DNA of 9,899 bases from Gemmatimonadota bacterium (GCA_028875335.1 JAPPEF010000262.1:1-9899); one strand, 5' to 3'; positions 1 through 6,625 are shown, numbered from the stretch's first letter. The notes: generated from the letters alone by a model not told the origin. Numbers and translations: made by a program.

Positions 1-374
1 CCGAGGAGGAGATCCGCAAGCCGCACCAAGACGAGCTGTTGATCTACATGAAAGCCGGCGATGTGGTTTTGACCCACAATGGCCTGCTGCACTCAGGGAC
101 GCCCAATACCTCGGGACGCAAGCGCTACTTCTTCAGTGTGTACTACAACATCTCTTGGCTCAGACACACGGATACGTTCACCGGTCCCAACTGCCAACAA
201 CTCATCAATTGGGCCCGGAGCCAGCAGGACCATCGGGCCCTGCGCTTGCTGGGTCAGGACGAGCACTTGCAAAGTCGCGCCAACAGCGGTTTCCAACAGC
301 CCGACGAAGCGCGCTGGCAGCAGTGGGCCCAAGACGACCAGCGTGCACTGGAAGAGGCCACCAGCCGGGAATAG
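1..374 (+). CDS. PhyH-family (phytanoyl-CoA dioxygenase-like) oxygenase, C-terminal part, 5' end outside window
   Basis: This is the last 123 residues of a non-heme Fe(II)/2-oxoglutarate oxygenase of the PhyH family. The frame is open from base 3 and ends at a TAG at 372-374. The visible part holds the typical end of the double-stranded beta-helix: GDVVLTHNGLLHSGTPN supplies the distal iron-binding His (visible residue 30), and the Arg eleven residues later (residue 41, in RKRYFF) is the expected 2-oxoglutarate-binding Arg. A charged helical tail of about 60 residues follows. The iron-binding HxD motif would lie upstream of the window and cannot be checked. The substrate is unknown; relatives act on many small molecules. 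A GNAT gene follows 49 bp downstream on the same strand. High G+C, unlike the second PhyH gene at 5768-6625. Confidence 0.82.
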   Translation, partial: EEEIRKPHQDELLIYMKAGDVVLTHNGLLHSGTPNTSGRKRYFFSVYYNISWLRHTDTFTGPNCQQLINWARSQQDHRALRLLGQDEHLQSRANSGFQQPDEARWQQWAQDDQRALEEATSRE

Positions 375-423
375 TGCCCTTGTCGACGAGAGCGGAAACG
401 CGGTGAGGGAAAGGCGCTTTAGG

Positions 424-924
424 ATGACATCTCGTGAGGCCCCAATTGACATTAAACGCCTTGCAGTCGACGAAGGACTGCGTCTACGCACGATCCGGTT
501 GCGGGCTCTGGCCGATGCGCCTGACGCCTTTGGCAGCACCTATGACGAGGCCGCTGCCCGACCGCTGGACAGTTGGACGGCACAACTCCAAGAAATCGCC
601 ACCTTCGTAGCGATCGTGGATGGAGAGGACGTGGGCCTAGTGCGGGGCGCGCGCGATGACTTACAACCTGACGCCGCTTGGCTGATTTCGATGTGGGTGT
701 CCCCAGAGGTCAGAGGACAAGGCGTGGGTGAAGCGCTCATTGACGCCGTCGTTGAGTGGGCGCGAATCAGTGGCGCTCGGCGGGTGTTATTGGATGTCGG
801 AGACCATAACCAGCCGGCCATCGCCCTGTATGCCCGCAAGGGCTTTGAGCCCAACGGGATAATTGGTTCTCTGCCGACGCCACGAAGCCATATTCGCGAA
901 CATCAACGAGAATTGCAGCTCTAA
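424..924 (+). CDS. GNAT-family N-acetyltransferase
   Basis: This 166-residue protein has the layout of a single-domain GNAT enzyme, which transfers an acetyl group from acetyl-CoA to an amine. Motif A, the acetyl-CoA pyrophosphate loop, is seen as VRGQGVG (residues 96-102) after the strand ISMWVSPE. Motif B is seen as ALYARKGFEPNG (about 134-145), preceded by DHNQPAI. The N-terminal RLRALADAPDAFGSTYDEA matches the start commonly seen in this subfamily. The ATG at 424 is chosen because GAGGGAAAGG (405-414) stands nine bases before it. A GTG at 403 in the same frame is the alternative, and the frame is open still further upstream but there overlaps the PhyH gene. Substrate unknown (protein N-terminus, antibiotic or small amine are all possible). 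It is followed by a hairpin at 997-1021. Confidence 0.85.
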   Translation: MTSREAPIDIKRLAVDEGLRLRTIRLRALADAPDAFGSTYDEAAARPLDSWTAQLQEIATFVAIVDGEDVGLVRGARDDLQPDAAWLISMWVSPEVRGQGVGEALIDAVVEWARISGARRVLLDVGDHNQPAIALYARKGFEPNGIIGSLPTPRSHIREHQRELQL

Positions 925-996
925 CCCCGGCAAACCGTGACCATGGGAGCGGTGGTATAGTGCGGTGCCGATCGAAGCCGTCAGCTATCAACCAGC

Positions 997-1021
997 GAGG
1001 GGGCAGGTGTTTGCCGCCCTC
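997..1021. terminator. Possible bidirectional hairpin between convergent genes
   Basis: GAGGG-GGCA (997-1005) pairs with TGCC-G-CCCTC (1012-1021) around a six-base loop, with one bulged G. It lies between the stops of the GNAT gene (plus) and the HTH gene (minus), just three bases past the latter's stop, where a shared terminator would be expected. No T-run follows on either strand, so intrinsic termination is uncertain. Confidence 0.35.
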
Positions 1022-1024
1022 AGC

Positions 1025-1393
1025 TTAAGACATCTCTAGGGCGCGCTTGACCGCTTTGGGGGCACGGGCGATTACGCGCAGGAGCGTACGAGCCGCCTGA
1101 TCCGGCTGGTAGCGCCCCTGTTCCCAGTCTCTTACCGTCGCCAAAGAAAGCTGAAACGTAGTGGCGAATTCGCGTTGAGTTAAACGCAGGGCTTTGCGGA
1201 TCGCCTTCGTGTCAGGAACGCGCTCGAATGCTGCGAGTTCCTCATCCGTCAAAGGCGGATTGTCGGGATCGGACGACGCGGCCTGCTCGATCTCCTCGTC
1301 ACGCATGGAATCGAGACGTCGCGCCTGGGACTTGTTCAGACGCGGTAGGTTCTTTTCGTCCAACCTAAATTTCGTGGTATTTTCTTCGCTCAT
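1025..1393 (-). CDS. HTH (Xre-like) transcriptional regulator with BrnA-like N-terminus; orphan antitoxin candidate
   Basis: This protein of 122 residues has two parts. Residues 64-110 form a Xre/NadS-type helix-turn-helix ([14 protein letters not shown], then [16 protein letters not shown]) followed by ALLR-like [10 protein letters not shown], as in HTH antitoxins. Residues 20-56 ([14 protein letters not shown], then PPLTDEEL) resemble the N-terminal region of BrnA antitoxins, which bind a RelE-fold toxin. The ATG at 1393 is preferred because GGAAAG lies nine bases upstream. An in-frame ATG at 1444 would overlap the likely -35 box of the gene's own promoter. No BrnT, HigB or RelE-like toxin lies on either side: the next 170 bases upstream are non-coding, and a hairpin follows the stop. 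It is therefore either an orphan antitoxin or a stand-alone repressor. A palindrome in its promoter suggests autoregulation. Confidence 0.78.
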   Translation of the reverse strand: MSEENTTKFRLDEKNLPRLNKSQARRLDSMRDEEIEQAASSDPDNPPLTDEELAAFERVPDTKAIRKALRLTQREFATTFQLSLATVRDWEQGRYQPDQAARTLLRVIARAPKAVKRALEMS

Positions 1394-1416
1394 GACGCGT
1401 TGCTTTCCATAAGACA

Positions 1417-1444
1417 AATATACGGGATTCCCGTAGTTATCCAA
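1417..1444 (-). promoter_or_regulatory. Promoter of the HTH gene
   Basis: Read on the minus strand, TTGGAT (1444-1439) and TATATT (1422-1417) are separated by 16 bases, a fair match to a sigma-70-type promoter (4/6 and 5/6). It is placed 24 bases before the ATG at 1393, leaving room for the GGAAAG ribosome site. It supports the downstream start for the HTH gene. Not experimentally known. Confidence 0.5.
1421..1435. promoter_or_regulatory. 15-bp palindrome in the HTH promoter, probable operator
   Basis: TACGGGATTCCCGTA has perfect six-base arms (TACGGG / CCCGTA) around ATT. It fills the spacer of the HTH promoter and touches the -10 box, the usual place for an operator bound by the gene's own HTH protein. 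Autorepression is inferred from position and symmetry only. Confidence 0.5.
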
Positions 1445-1472
1445 TAAAGGCGCGGGCTACCGACCCAGCCCT

Positions 1473-1550
1473 CGCCGGTTACCTTGACGTCGGCGACAAG
1501 CGCTAACTACTTTCCCTCCTGCACTCAGGATTGTCCATGCCCTTCCAAAC
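1473..1550 (+). repeat. Direct repeat 1, upstream copy (leader plus first five codons of the dehydrogenase)
   Basis: These 78 bases align with 2798-2877 at roughly 85% identity by eye, with one 2-base gap. The two copies flank the acyltransferase gene, offset 1325-1327 bp. The repeat contains a promoter-like -35/-10 pair, a ribosome site (CAGGA here, GAGGAT in the other copy) and ATGCCCTTCCAAAC, the start of the alcohol dehydrogenase gene. The similarity stops abruptly after AAAC. Confidence 0.9.
1484..1513 (+). promoter_or_regulatory. Candidate promoter for the acyltransferase (copy in repeat 1)
   Basis: TTGACG, 18 bases, then TACTTT. The same arrangement is kept in the second repeat copy, where the -35 box is a perfect TTGACA. 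The -10 box is weak (3/6). A start site about seven bases further on would give a short leader ahead of ATG 1537 and ATG 1561. Confidence 0.35.
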
Positions 1551-1554
1551 ATAG
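1537..1554 (+). pseudogene. Truncated start of the alcohol dehydrogenase gene (five codons then stop)
   Basis: ATGCCCTTCCAAAC reads M-P-F-Q-T and then meets TAG. The same five codons begin the intact dehydrogenase at 2864. The fragment keeps its ribosome site, so it may be translated as a five-residue leader peptide. Its stop lies six bases before the acyltransferase ATG, close enough for translational coupling. Whether it is functional or just debris of the duplication cannot be told from sequence. Confidence 0.6.
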
Positions 1555-1560
1555 GACGCG

Positions 1561-2778
1561 ATGTTAGCTTTCAAACCACCTAAACCAAGCGTGACAGCGA
1601 TTCAAACTATACAAGCCCTGATACCGCTTGTGAATCGCTTGTATTTGAAAGGGCTAACGCTGGACGTTGACGCAGAATCCATCGCTCGGTTAGAGGCAAT
1701 ACGTGGGCATTCTACGGTCTTAGCCCCTAACCATCCGGCGCACGAAGATCCTATGGTTATGTTCCTCTTGTCAAAACAATTATCGCAACCGTTCTACTAC
1801 ATGGCAGCTCGAGAAGCCTTCGACAGGGGTAGATTTGGAGCTATCCGATGCTATCTGATGCAGCGGTGCGGTGTGTACTCGGTGGTGCGCGGCACTGTAG
1901 ATAGAGATGCCTTCCGCATGACGCGGGCGCTTTTGTTTAAGGGCGACTGGCCGATCGTCATCTTTGGCGAAGGGGAAATTTCGCGCCAGAATGACACCGT
2001 CATGCGCTTTGAGAGAGGCATTGTCCAGATGTGCTTCTGGGCGTTGGACGATATGGAAAAAGCGCAAGTCAGCAAATCGCTCTACGCTGTGCCCGTCGGC
2101 ATCAAATATCACTATCCGCAAGACATGTGGAATTCTATTGACACTGCTCTCACAAGGTTAGAACGGTATATCCTCCCGCCTGCTGAACAGACGCCAGTAG
2201 AACGCTACGATCGGTTGCGCCGCATCGGTGTCGCGATAGTCAAGACACTCGCAGCGGAATATCAGTATAAGATGGACGAAACTGTGTCCCTTGATGTACA
2301 TATCGAAAAGTTGAAAGATGCGATCCTGTCCCATGCTGAAGGAATTATGGGTATCCAAACTGAAGCCGACATACTCACGAGGACGCGTGCGTTGAAAAAC
2401 ATAGTCGATGCCGAAATCTATAAGGACGTTGAGCAGATGACGGAGTACGAGCAGAAAATACACGGAGAGCAACTCCAGAAATTTCAACAATTCTATCCCG
2501 ACCTAGAGCGGTTGATCAATTTTATATCCATTTCTGATGGGTATGTTGCTGAAGAACCGTCGCCAGAGCGGTTTCTCGATGTGATTCTCCGTCTTGAAAG
2601 AGAAGTCTTTGGCAGGTCGGAAATGCGCGGGCCGCGAGTGGCATCAGTCCGCGTCGGCGAACCGAAAGATCTCCGGGAATGTTACGCTACCTACAGAACT
2701 CAGAAAAGAGAGACGGTAGAACAGATAACCCATGAACTTGAAACATCGGTTCAGAGTTTGGTCGGTGGGTTATCCTAA
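1561..2778 (+). CDS. PlsC-type lysophospholipid acyltransferase with long C-terminal extension
   Basis: The protein has 405 residues. The first half is a glycerolipid acyltransferase domain: NHPAHEDP (57-64) carries the catalytic HX4D (H58, D63), IFGEGEIS (134-141) is a variant of the substrate-binding FPEGxxS motif, and VPVG (177-180) is the fourth conserved block. Such enzymes transfer an acyl chain to lysophosphatidic acid or a related acceptor at the inner membrane. Gly replaces Pro in FPEG, which may alter acceptor choice. Residues about 190-405 are charged and mostly helical, with no domain I recognise; no clear membrane segment is visible. The ATG at 1561 has TAGGA five to nine bases upstream, formed at the repeat junction. 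The gene is clearly lower in G+C than its neighbours. It is enclosed by direct repeat 1 with only about 10 and 19 spare bases, so it looks inserted between the HTH gene and the dehydrogenase. Confidence 0.82.
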   Translation: MLAFKPPKPSVTAIQTIQALIPLVNRLYLKGLTLDVDAESIARLEAIRGHSTVLAPNHPAHEDPMVMFLLSKQLSQPFYYMAAREAFDRGRFGAIRCYLMQRCGVYSVVRGTVDRDAFRMTRALLFKGDWPIVIFGEGEISRQNDTVMRFERGIVQMCFWALDDMEKAQVSKSLYAVPVGIKYHYPQDMWNSIDTALTRLERYILPPAEQTPVERYDRLRRIGVAIVKTLAAEYQYKMDETVSLDVHIEKLKDAILSHAEGIMGIQTEADILTRTRALKNIVDAEIYKDVEQMTEYEQKIHGEQLQKFQQFYPDLERLINFISISDGYVAEEPSPERFLDVILRLEREVFGRSEMRGPRVASVRVGEPKDLRECYATYRTQKRETVEQITHELETSVQSLVGGLS

Positions 2779-2797
2779 TTTTATGCAGGTAGCGCCC

Positions 2798-2877
2798 CGC
2801 CAGTTACCTTGACATCAACGACAAGCGCTAGCTACTTTCCCTCTTGTACATAGAGGATCGTCCATGCCCTTCCAAAC
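2798..2877 (+). repeat. Direct repeat 1, downstream copy
   Basis: Partner of 1473-1550. Here the repeat is the native leader and first codons of the intact dehydrogenase. Differences from the upstream copy are mostly transitions, plus a 2-base gap in the stretch before the ribosome site. It begins 19 bases after the acyltransferase stop. Confidence 0.9.
2809..2838 (+). promoter_or_regulatory. Candidate promoter of the dehydrogenase operon
   Basis: A perfect -35 hexamer TTGACA (2809-2814), an 18-base spacer and a weak -10 TACTTT (2833-2838). The start site would fall about 20 bases before ATG 2864, leaving space for GAGGAT. The same spacing occurs in the other repeat copy. The -10 is poor, so this is a candidate only. 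Confidence 0.4.
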
Positions 2878-4015
2878 CCACTTCGACTTCCGCCACCCCA
2901 CTCGCATCGTCCACGGCCCTGGGTCTATCGCCTGCTTGGCGGATTGCTTCTCACCGGCCGACAAGGTCCTGATCGTCTCCGATCAGGTCTTAGGAGAAAT
3001 CGGCACCGTGGAAGCAGTCACTGCCTCTCTCGGCAACATCCCTCACGCTGTCTATCTCAAAGACGGTTCGAGTGAGCCGACCCAAGAATTCGTCGAAGAT
3101 GGAGTCCAAGCTTACCGACAAGAACGCTGCACCGCCATCATCGGCCTCGGCGGAGGCTCGCCCATGGACGTGGCCAAGATGATCGGCGTCCTCGCATCCA
3201 ACAACGGACGCATTACCCAGTATCTGGGCAGCGACAAAGTCGCAAACGACCTGCCCTATCTCGCCTGCGTCCCCACGACCTATGGCACTGCCAGCGAAGT
3301 CACGCCCTTCGCCGTGCTGGACAACCCCGCCAGCGGCAACAAAGACCCGGTCATTAGCTGGAAGATCGCGCCTCAACTCGGCGTCCTCGATCCCGACCTG
3401 TCGGTCGCCCTGCCCGCTCTCGTCGGCGCGGCCACTGGCATGGACGCCCTGACCCACGCGCTCGAATCCTATATCAACTTAGCGGCCACACCCCTCACCG
3501 AAGGCATCGCGCTGCACGCCATCCGCCTCATCGGCGACAATCTGCGCTTAGCCTGCGCCAACGACCACGCGCTAGCCGCCACCGAAAACATGCTCATCGC
3601 CAGTATGCTGGCCGGCGTCGCCTTTTCGCAAACGCGCCTCGGCAATGTCCACGCCATGTCCCATCCGGTCGGCGCGCACTACCACGTGCATCACGGGCTG
3701 CTCAACGCCATCTTGCTGCCCTATGTCATGGAATTCAATTGGTTCGCCTGCCCCGGCAAATTCGCCGCCATCGCCGAAGCACTCGGCGCGCACACTTCCG
3801 GGTTAGACCAACGCCAAGCCGCACACGCCGCCATTGTCGCAGTGCGCCATATCAACGCCGACTTAGGCATCCCCACCAAGCTAGGAGACGTCGGCGTCGA
3901 TACAGCCCGCATCTCCACCATGGCGCGCACTGCCATGCAGAGCGGCAACATCGCTGTCAACCCGCGCAAGACTACCCAACGCGATCTCGAAGTTCTATTC
4001 CAACAAGCCATTTAG
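2864..4015 (+). CDS. Iron-containing alcohol dehydrogenase (group III)
   Basis: The protein has 383 residues, the usual size of the FucO/YqhD/AdhB-type family, which oxidises alcohols or reduces aldehydes with NAD(P)(H). The nucleotide-binding GGGSPMD motif is at 96-102. The metal ligands fall at positions equivalent to those of E. coli FucO: D194 and H198 in GMDALTHALE, H263 in NVHAMSHPVG, and H277 in HVHHG. The N-terminal strand TRIVHGPGSI and the VPTTYGTASEVTPFAV block are also typical. ATG 2864 has GAGGAT seven bases before it. The next gene's ribosome site overlaps this gene's stop, so the two are surely cotranscribed. Substrate is unknown; pairing with a LarA-like protein and a PLP enzyme suggests a hydroxy-acid or amino-alcohol route, which is inference. 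G+C is high, and its first five codons are duplicated at 1537. Confidence 0.92.
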   Translation: MPFQTHFDFRHPTRIVHGPGSIACLADCFSPADKVLIVSDQVLGEIGTVEAVTASLGNIPHAVYLKDGSSEPTQEFVEDGVQAYRQERCTAIIGLGGGSPMDVAKMIGVLASNNGRITQYLGSDKVANDLPYLACVPTTYGTASEVTPFAVLDNPASGNKDPVISWKIAPQLGVLDPDLSVALPALVGAATGMDALTHALESYINLAATPLTEGIALHAIRLIGDNLRLACANDHALAATENMLIASMLAGVAFSQTRLGNVHAMSHPVGAHYHVHHGLLNAILLPYVMEFNWFACPGKFAAIAEALGAHTSGLDQRQAAHAAIVAVRHINADLGIPTKLGDVGVDTARISTMARTAMQSGNIAVNPRKTTQRDLEVLFQQAI

Positions 4016-4020
4016 GAGGT
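4014..4020 (+). promoter_or_regulatory. Strong ribosome binding site overlapping the dehydrogenase stop
   Basis: AGGAGGT is a full Shine-Dalgarno sequence. It shares bases with the TAG stop of the dehydrogenase and sits five bases before ATG 4026. This indicates tight translational coupling of the two genes, and it is the best ribosome site in the window. Confidence 0.8.
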
Positions 4021-4025
4021 CCACC

Positions 4026-5285
4026 ATGTCCCTACCCCGCATGCTCCGCGTCCGCCAAATTTTTTCCGCGCCCACCGTCGAAGACATTCCCGCGGCCGTG
4101 CGCACCGAGGTCCAGCGCCTCGACTTAGGCCCCAAAATCAATCCCGGCGAGACCATCGCCATCTCCGTCGGTAGCCGCGGCATTGCCAACATCGCGCTCG
4201 TGATCAAAAGCCTCGTGGCCGAGTTTAAGGCCCTCGGCCTCCAGCCCTTCCTCGTCCCCGCCATGGGCAGCCACGGCGGCGGCATCGCCGAGGCGCAACA
4301 GGAAATCATCGAAGGCTACGGCGTCACCGAGGAGTACACCGGCGTGTCCATTAAGTCGTCTATGGAAACCGTCCAGGTGGGCGCGACCGAGGACGGCGTC
4401 CCCGTCTTTTTCGACAAATACGCCTTTGAAGCCGACCACGTAGCCGTCGTCGGCCGCGTCAAGCCGCACACTAACTTTGTCGGCGAAATCGAAAGCGGCC
4501 TGCACAAGATGATGCTCATCGGCTTGGGCAAGCACAAAGGCGCAGCCCTGTACCACCAAGCCATTGTCCACTACAGCTTCGATCGCATCATCCGCTCAGT
4601 CGGCCAAGCCGTCATCGACCAGTGCGGCGTGCTCATGGGGCTGGGCTTAGTCGAAAACCAGTACGACCAAACCGCGCTCATCAAGGGTGTAGGAGCCGAC
4701 GAGTTCGTGGAACGCGAAAAAGAACTGCTAGTCCTCGCCAAGCAATGGATGCCGCGCCTGCCCTTCGACGAAGTCGATCTGCTCATCGTCGATGCGATCG
4801 GCAAAAACATCTCCGGCGCTGGCATGGACACCAACGTCGTCGGCCGCAAGTTCCACGACAACCACGCCGCCGACAAGGAGTACCCCAAAGTCACTCGCAT
4901 CCTAGTCCGCAACCTGACTGAAGAAACCCACGGCAACGCCTCGGGCATCGGCATCGCCGAATACGCCCACAAGCGCGCCATCGAGGAGATGGACCGCGAG
5001 ATCACTTACATCAACTGCATGACCGGCAACCACCCCTCGGGCGCGCATATCCCGCTCTACTTCGACACGGACCGCATCTGCATTGAAAAGGCCCTAGAAA
5101 CCGTCGGCCTAGTCGCGCCTGAAAACGCCAAGGTCCTGCGCATCCACAACACCCTAGAGCTAGGCGAACTCCTCGTCTCAGAAGCCTATCGCTCCGAAGC
5201 CGAACAGCGCGAGGACTTGGAAATCATCGCCGAAGCCGAGGAAATGCCCTTCGATGACAACGGCGACTTGCCGCTTGCGTTTTAG
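4026..5285 (+). CDS. LarA-like / DUF2088 family protein (lactate racemase N-domain homologue)
   Basis: The protein has 419 residues. The N-terminal region up to about residue 210 resembles LarA, the nickel-pincer lactate racemase family: ETIAISVGSRGIAN (42-55), then AMGSHGGG (79-86, His83), matching the family's GSH motif. VGRVKPHTNFVG (142-153) and SGLHKMMLIGLGKHKGA (157-173) follow, with His148, Lys161 and His170 as candidates for the cofactor-binding Lys/His set. This motif mapping is from memory of the family, not from an alignment. Without a larB/C/E set nearby, nickel-pincer racemase activity is not shown; it could epimerise another 2-hydroxy acid. It starts 10 bases after the dehydrogenase stop, behind a strong ribosome site, so the two form one unit. 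High G+C. The downstream Nudix start lies one base after its TAG. Confidence 0.8.
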   Translation: MSLPRMLRVRQIFSAPTVEDIPAAVRTEVQRLDLGPKINPGETIAISVGSRGIANIALVIKSLVAEFKALGLQPFLVPAMGSHGGGIAEAQQEIIEGYGVTEEYTGVSIKSSMETVQVGATEDGVPVFFDKYAFEADHVAVVGRVKPHTNFVGEIESGLHKMMLIGLGKHKGAALYHQAIVHYSFDRIIRSVGQAVIDQCGVLMGLGLVENQYDQTALIKGVGADEFVEREKELLVLAKQWMPRLPFDEVDLLIVDAIGKNISGAGMDTNVVGRKFHDNHAADKEYPKVTRILVRNLTEETHGNASGIGIAEYAHKRAIEEMDREITYINCMTGNHPSGAHIPLYFDTDRICIEKALETVGLVAPENAKVLRIHNTLELGELLVSEAYRSEAEQREDLEIIAEAEEMPFDDNGDLPLAF

Positions 5286-5286
5286 C

Positions 5287-5748
5287 GTGAGATACGGAAT
5301 CAGTGCCGCTGCTCTAATAGTCCAGCACAAGCGCCTGCTATTGGTCAATCATAGAAAAAGCGGACAGTATGATTTTTGGTTACCACCGGGGGGAAAGTTA
5401 CAGGGGAACGAATCGATCTTCGACTGTGCGCGACGCGAAGCGATGGAAGAGACGGGGTTATCCGTTGAGTTAGATCGCATCGTCTATATCATCGAATATG
5501 TCCAACCAGACTATCACTTCTGCAAATTTTTTATTCGCTGCAAAAGGTTCACCGGAACCCTCACACTTGCCAACAAAGAACCAGCAGAGACGTTTCTCGT
5601 CAATGCGAGTTTCTTGGCAAAGACGGATTTGCGAAAGCTCGACGTGCGTCCTACCATTTTGCAAGATCGTTTTTGGGATGACCTTGAGGCCGGATTTCCA
5701 GAGACGCGATATTTGGGTCTTGAAGAAACAAGTTCCAATCGCAGTTGA
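5287..5748 (+). CDS. Nudix (MutT-like) hydrolase
   Basis: The protein has 153 residues if the GTG at 5287 is used. The Nudix box is intact: G36-x5-E42-x7-R50-E51-x-x-E54-E55-x-G57-L58, preceded by WLPPGG. It hydrolyses a nucleoside-diphosphate-linked compound, magnesium-dependent; the actual substrate is unknown. The GTG start gives the normal Nudix opening VRYGISAAALIV directly and lies one base after the LarA-like gene's TAG, which suggests coupling. An ATG at 5254 in the same frame would lie within that gene and add eleven unrelated residues. No good ribosome site precedes the GTG. Codons 2-14 are repeated as a relic at 6640-6681. The gene is lower in G+C than the genes on both outer sides, like the PhyH gene that follows after 19 bases. 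Confidence 0.85.
   Translation: MRYGISAAALIVQHKRLLLVNHRKSGQYDFWLPPGGKLQGNESIFDCARREAMEETGLSVELDRIVYIIEYVQPDYHFCKFFIRCKRFTGTLTLANKEPAETFLVNASFLAKTDLRKLDVRPTILQDRFWDDLEAGFPETRYLGLEETSSNRS
5289..5330 (+). repeat. Direct repeat 2, upstream copy (Nudix N-terminal codons)
   Basis: These 42 bases match 6639-6680 with five mismatches and no gaps, offset 1350 bp. The copies enclose most of the Nudix gene and the whole PhyH gene. Similarity begins two bases into the GTG start codon and ends at CAGCACAA. Confidence 0.88.
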
Positions 5749-5767
5749 AAGAAAGGTAAAAAAAGAA

Positions 5768-6625
5768 ATGGAAAACGGCGTCCAAGACTACCTATTCGAC
5801 CTCCAAGGTTATCTGGTCTTAAAAAATGCAATCTCGGCGGCAGACTTGCGCGAGATGAACCAGTGGATAGACGACCACGCAGCGTATGTACAAGAGCCGT
5901 GGTCAACCGATGGTGATCCAAAAAAAAAAGGCCGCTGGATCGGCGATCACATAGAAACGCAAACCTACAATGAAGAAAATGGCGTCAACTTCCAAAGCAT
6001 CATTGAGGGTGGCCCTGTTTTCGAGAGACTGATAGATCATCCCGCCTGGATCGACTTGGTCAAGAAGTACATCCACTCTTCAGCAAATGGTCTCTCCATT
6101 CACGAGAACTTTCTCAACGTCCGCGGTCCAGGTGGTTACCTCCACATCCACTGCGGCGGCCATGTTCCGCTCAGTTATCTGACGTTTCGCCAGAACAACA
6201 CTGGGGAATGGATGGTCGGACAAATCAACGTATTGATGGCTCTCAACGACATCGGCGAGGGCGATGGCCCACCCGTCCTAATTCCGGGCAGCCACAAGTG
6301 TACGGAAATTCACCCTCGGCTAGAGATGGATGGTCGGGGCTTGATTTACGATAGCGTGAGCGGCAAACCCGCCGGAACAGCCATCGCCATGCAAGAAATG
6401 TATCTAAAGGCAGGGGACGTTTTGTTATTCACCGATGCGATAACACACGGCTCAGCAGAACGCACCAATCCCGGTTATCGGCGAACGATTGTCTATCGCT
6501 ATTCTCCGAAATACGTGCGCGAGCGCTTCAACTATCAAATTTCAGAAGAACTGTTACAACGCTTGACCCCAGAAAGACGGGCCATTATTGTGCCTAACGC
6601 GCCGCGGCGACCGCCATCCGTATGA
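5768..6625 (+). CDS. PhyH-family (phytanoyl-CoA dioxygenase-like) oxygenase with HxH in place of HxD
   Basis: The protein has 285 residues, full length for the family. It begins MENGVQDYLFDLQGYLVLKN, the usual PhyH opening. The iron-binding region is YLHIHCGGH (124-132), so the first motif reads H126-x-H128 instead of the canonical HxD/E. The LHxGG form is, as I recall, common in a PhyH branch abundant in Poribacteria-type genomes. IPGSHK (172-177) follows. The distal His is H227 in DAITHGSAE, and R238, eleven residues later, is the expected 2-oxoglutarate Arg. ATG 5768 has GAAAGG (5751-5756) eleven bases upstream. Earlier in-frame starts would overlap the Nudix gene. Together with the Nudix gene it forms a lower-G+C pair bounded by direct repeat 2. 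Substrate is unknown, and the HxH may mean altered metal chemistry or a different ligand. Confidence 0.86.
   Translation: MENGVQDYLFDLQGYLVLKNAISAADLREMNQWIDDHAAYVQEPWSTDGDPKKKGRWIGDHIETQTYNEENGVNFQSIIEGGPVFERLIDHPAWIDLVKKYIHSSANGLSIHENFLNVRGPGGYLHIHCGGHVPLSYLTFRQNNTGEWMVGQINVLMALNDIGEGDGPPVLIPGSHKCTEIHPRLEMDGRGLIYDSVSGKPAGTAIAMQEMYLKAGDVLLFTDAITHGSAERTNPGYRRTIVYRYSPKYVRERFNYQISEELLQRLTPERRAIIVPNAPRRPPSV

Noticed and set aside
79..423. Long upstream extension of the GNAT reading frame into the PhyH gene
   Set aside because: The PhyH frame carries clear family motifs over the same bases; the extension has none, and a ribosome site precedes ATG 424.
1394..1444. Start of the HTH gene at 1444
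   Set aside because: It would put the first codons on top of a likely -35/-10 pair and an operator; ATG 1393 has a ribosome site and a natural antitoxin-like N-terminus.
1473..2877. Repeat 1 as ends of an insertion sequence or integron cassette
   Set aside because: The copies are direct, not inverted, and one includes real gene sequence. There is no transposase or integrase, and I see no attC-like paired core sites.
5254..5286. ATG 5254 as the Nudix start
   Set aside because: It lies inside the LarA-like gene and adds residues unlike Nudix proteins; GTG 5287 gives a normal N-terminus.
5498..5767. Long N-terminal extension of the second PhyH protein
   Set aside because: It overlaps the Nudix gene out of frame; the PhyH domain begins at ATG 5768 with its own ribosome site.
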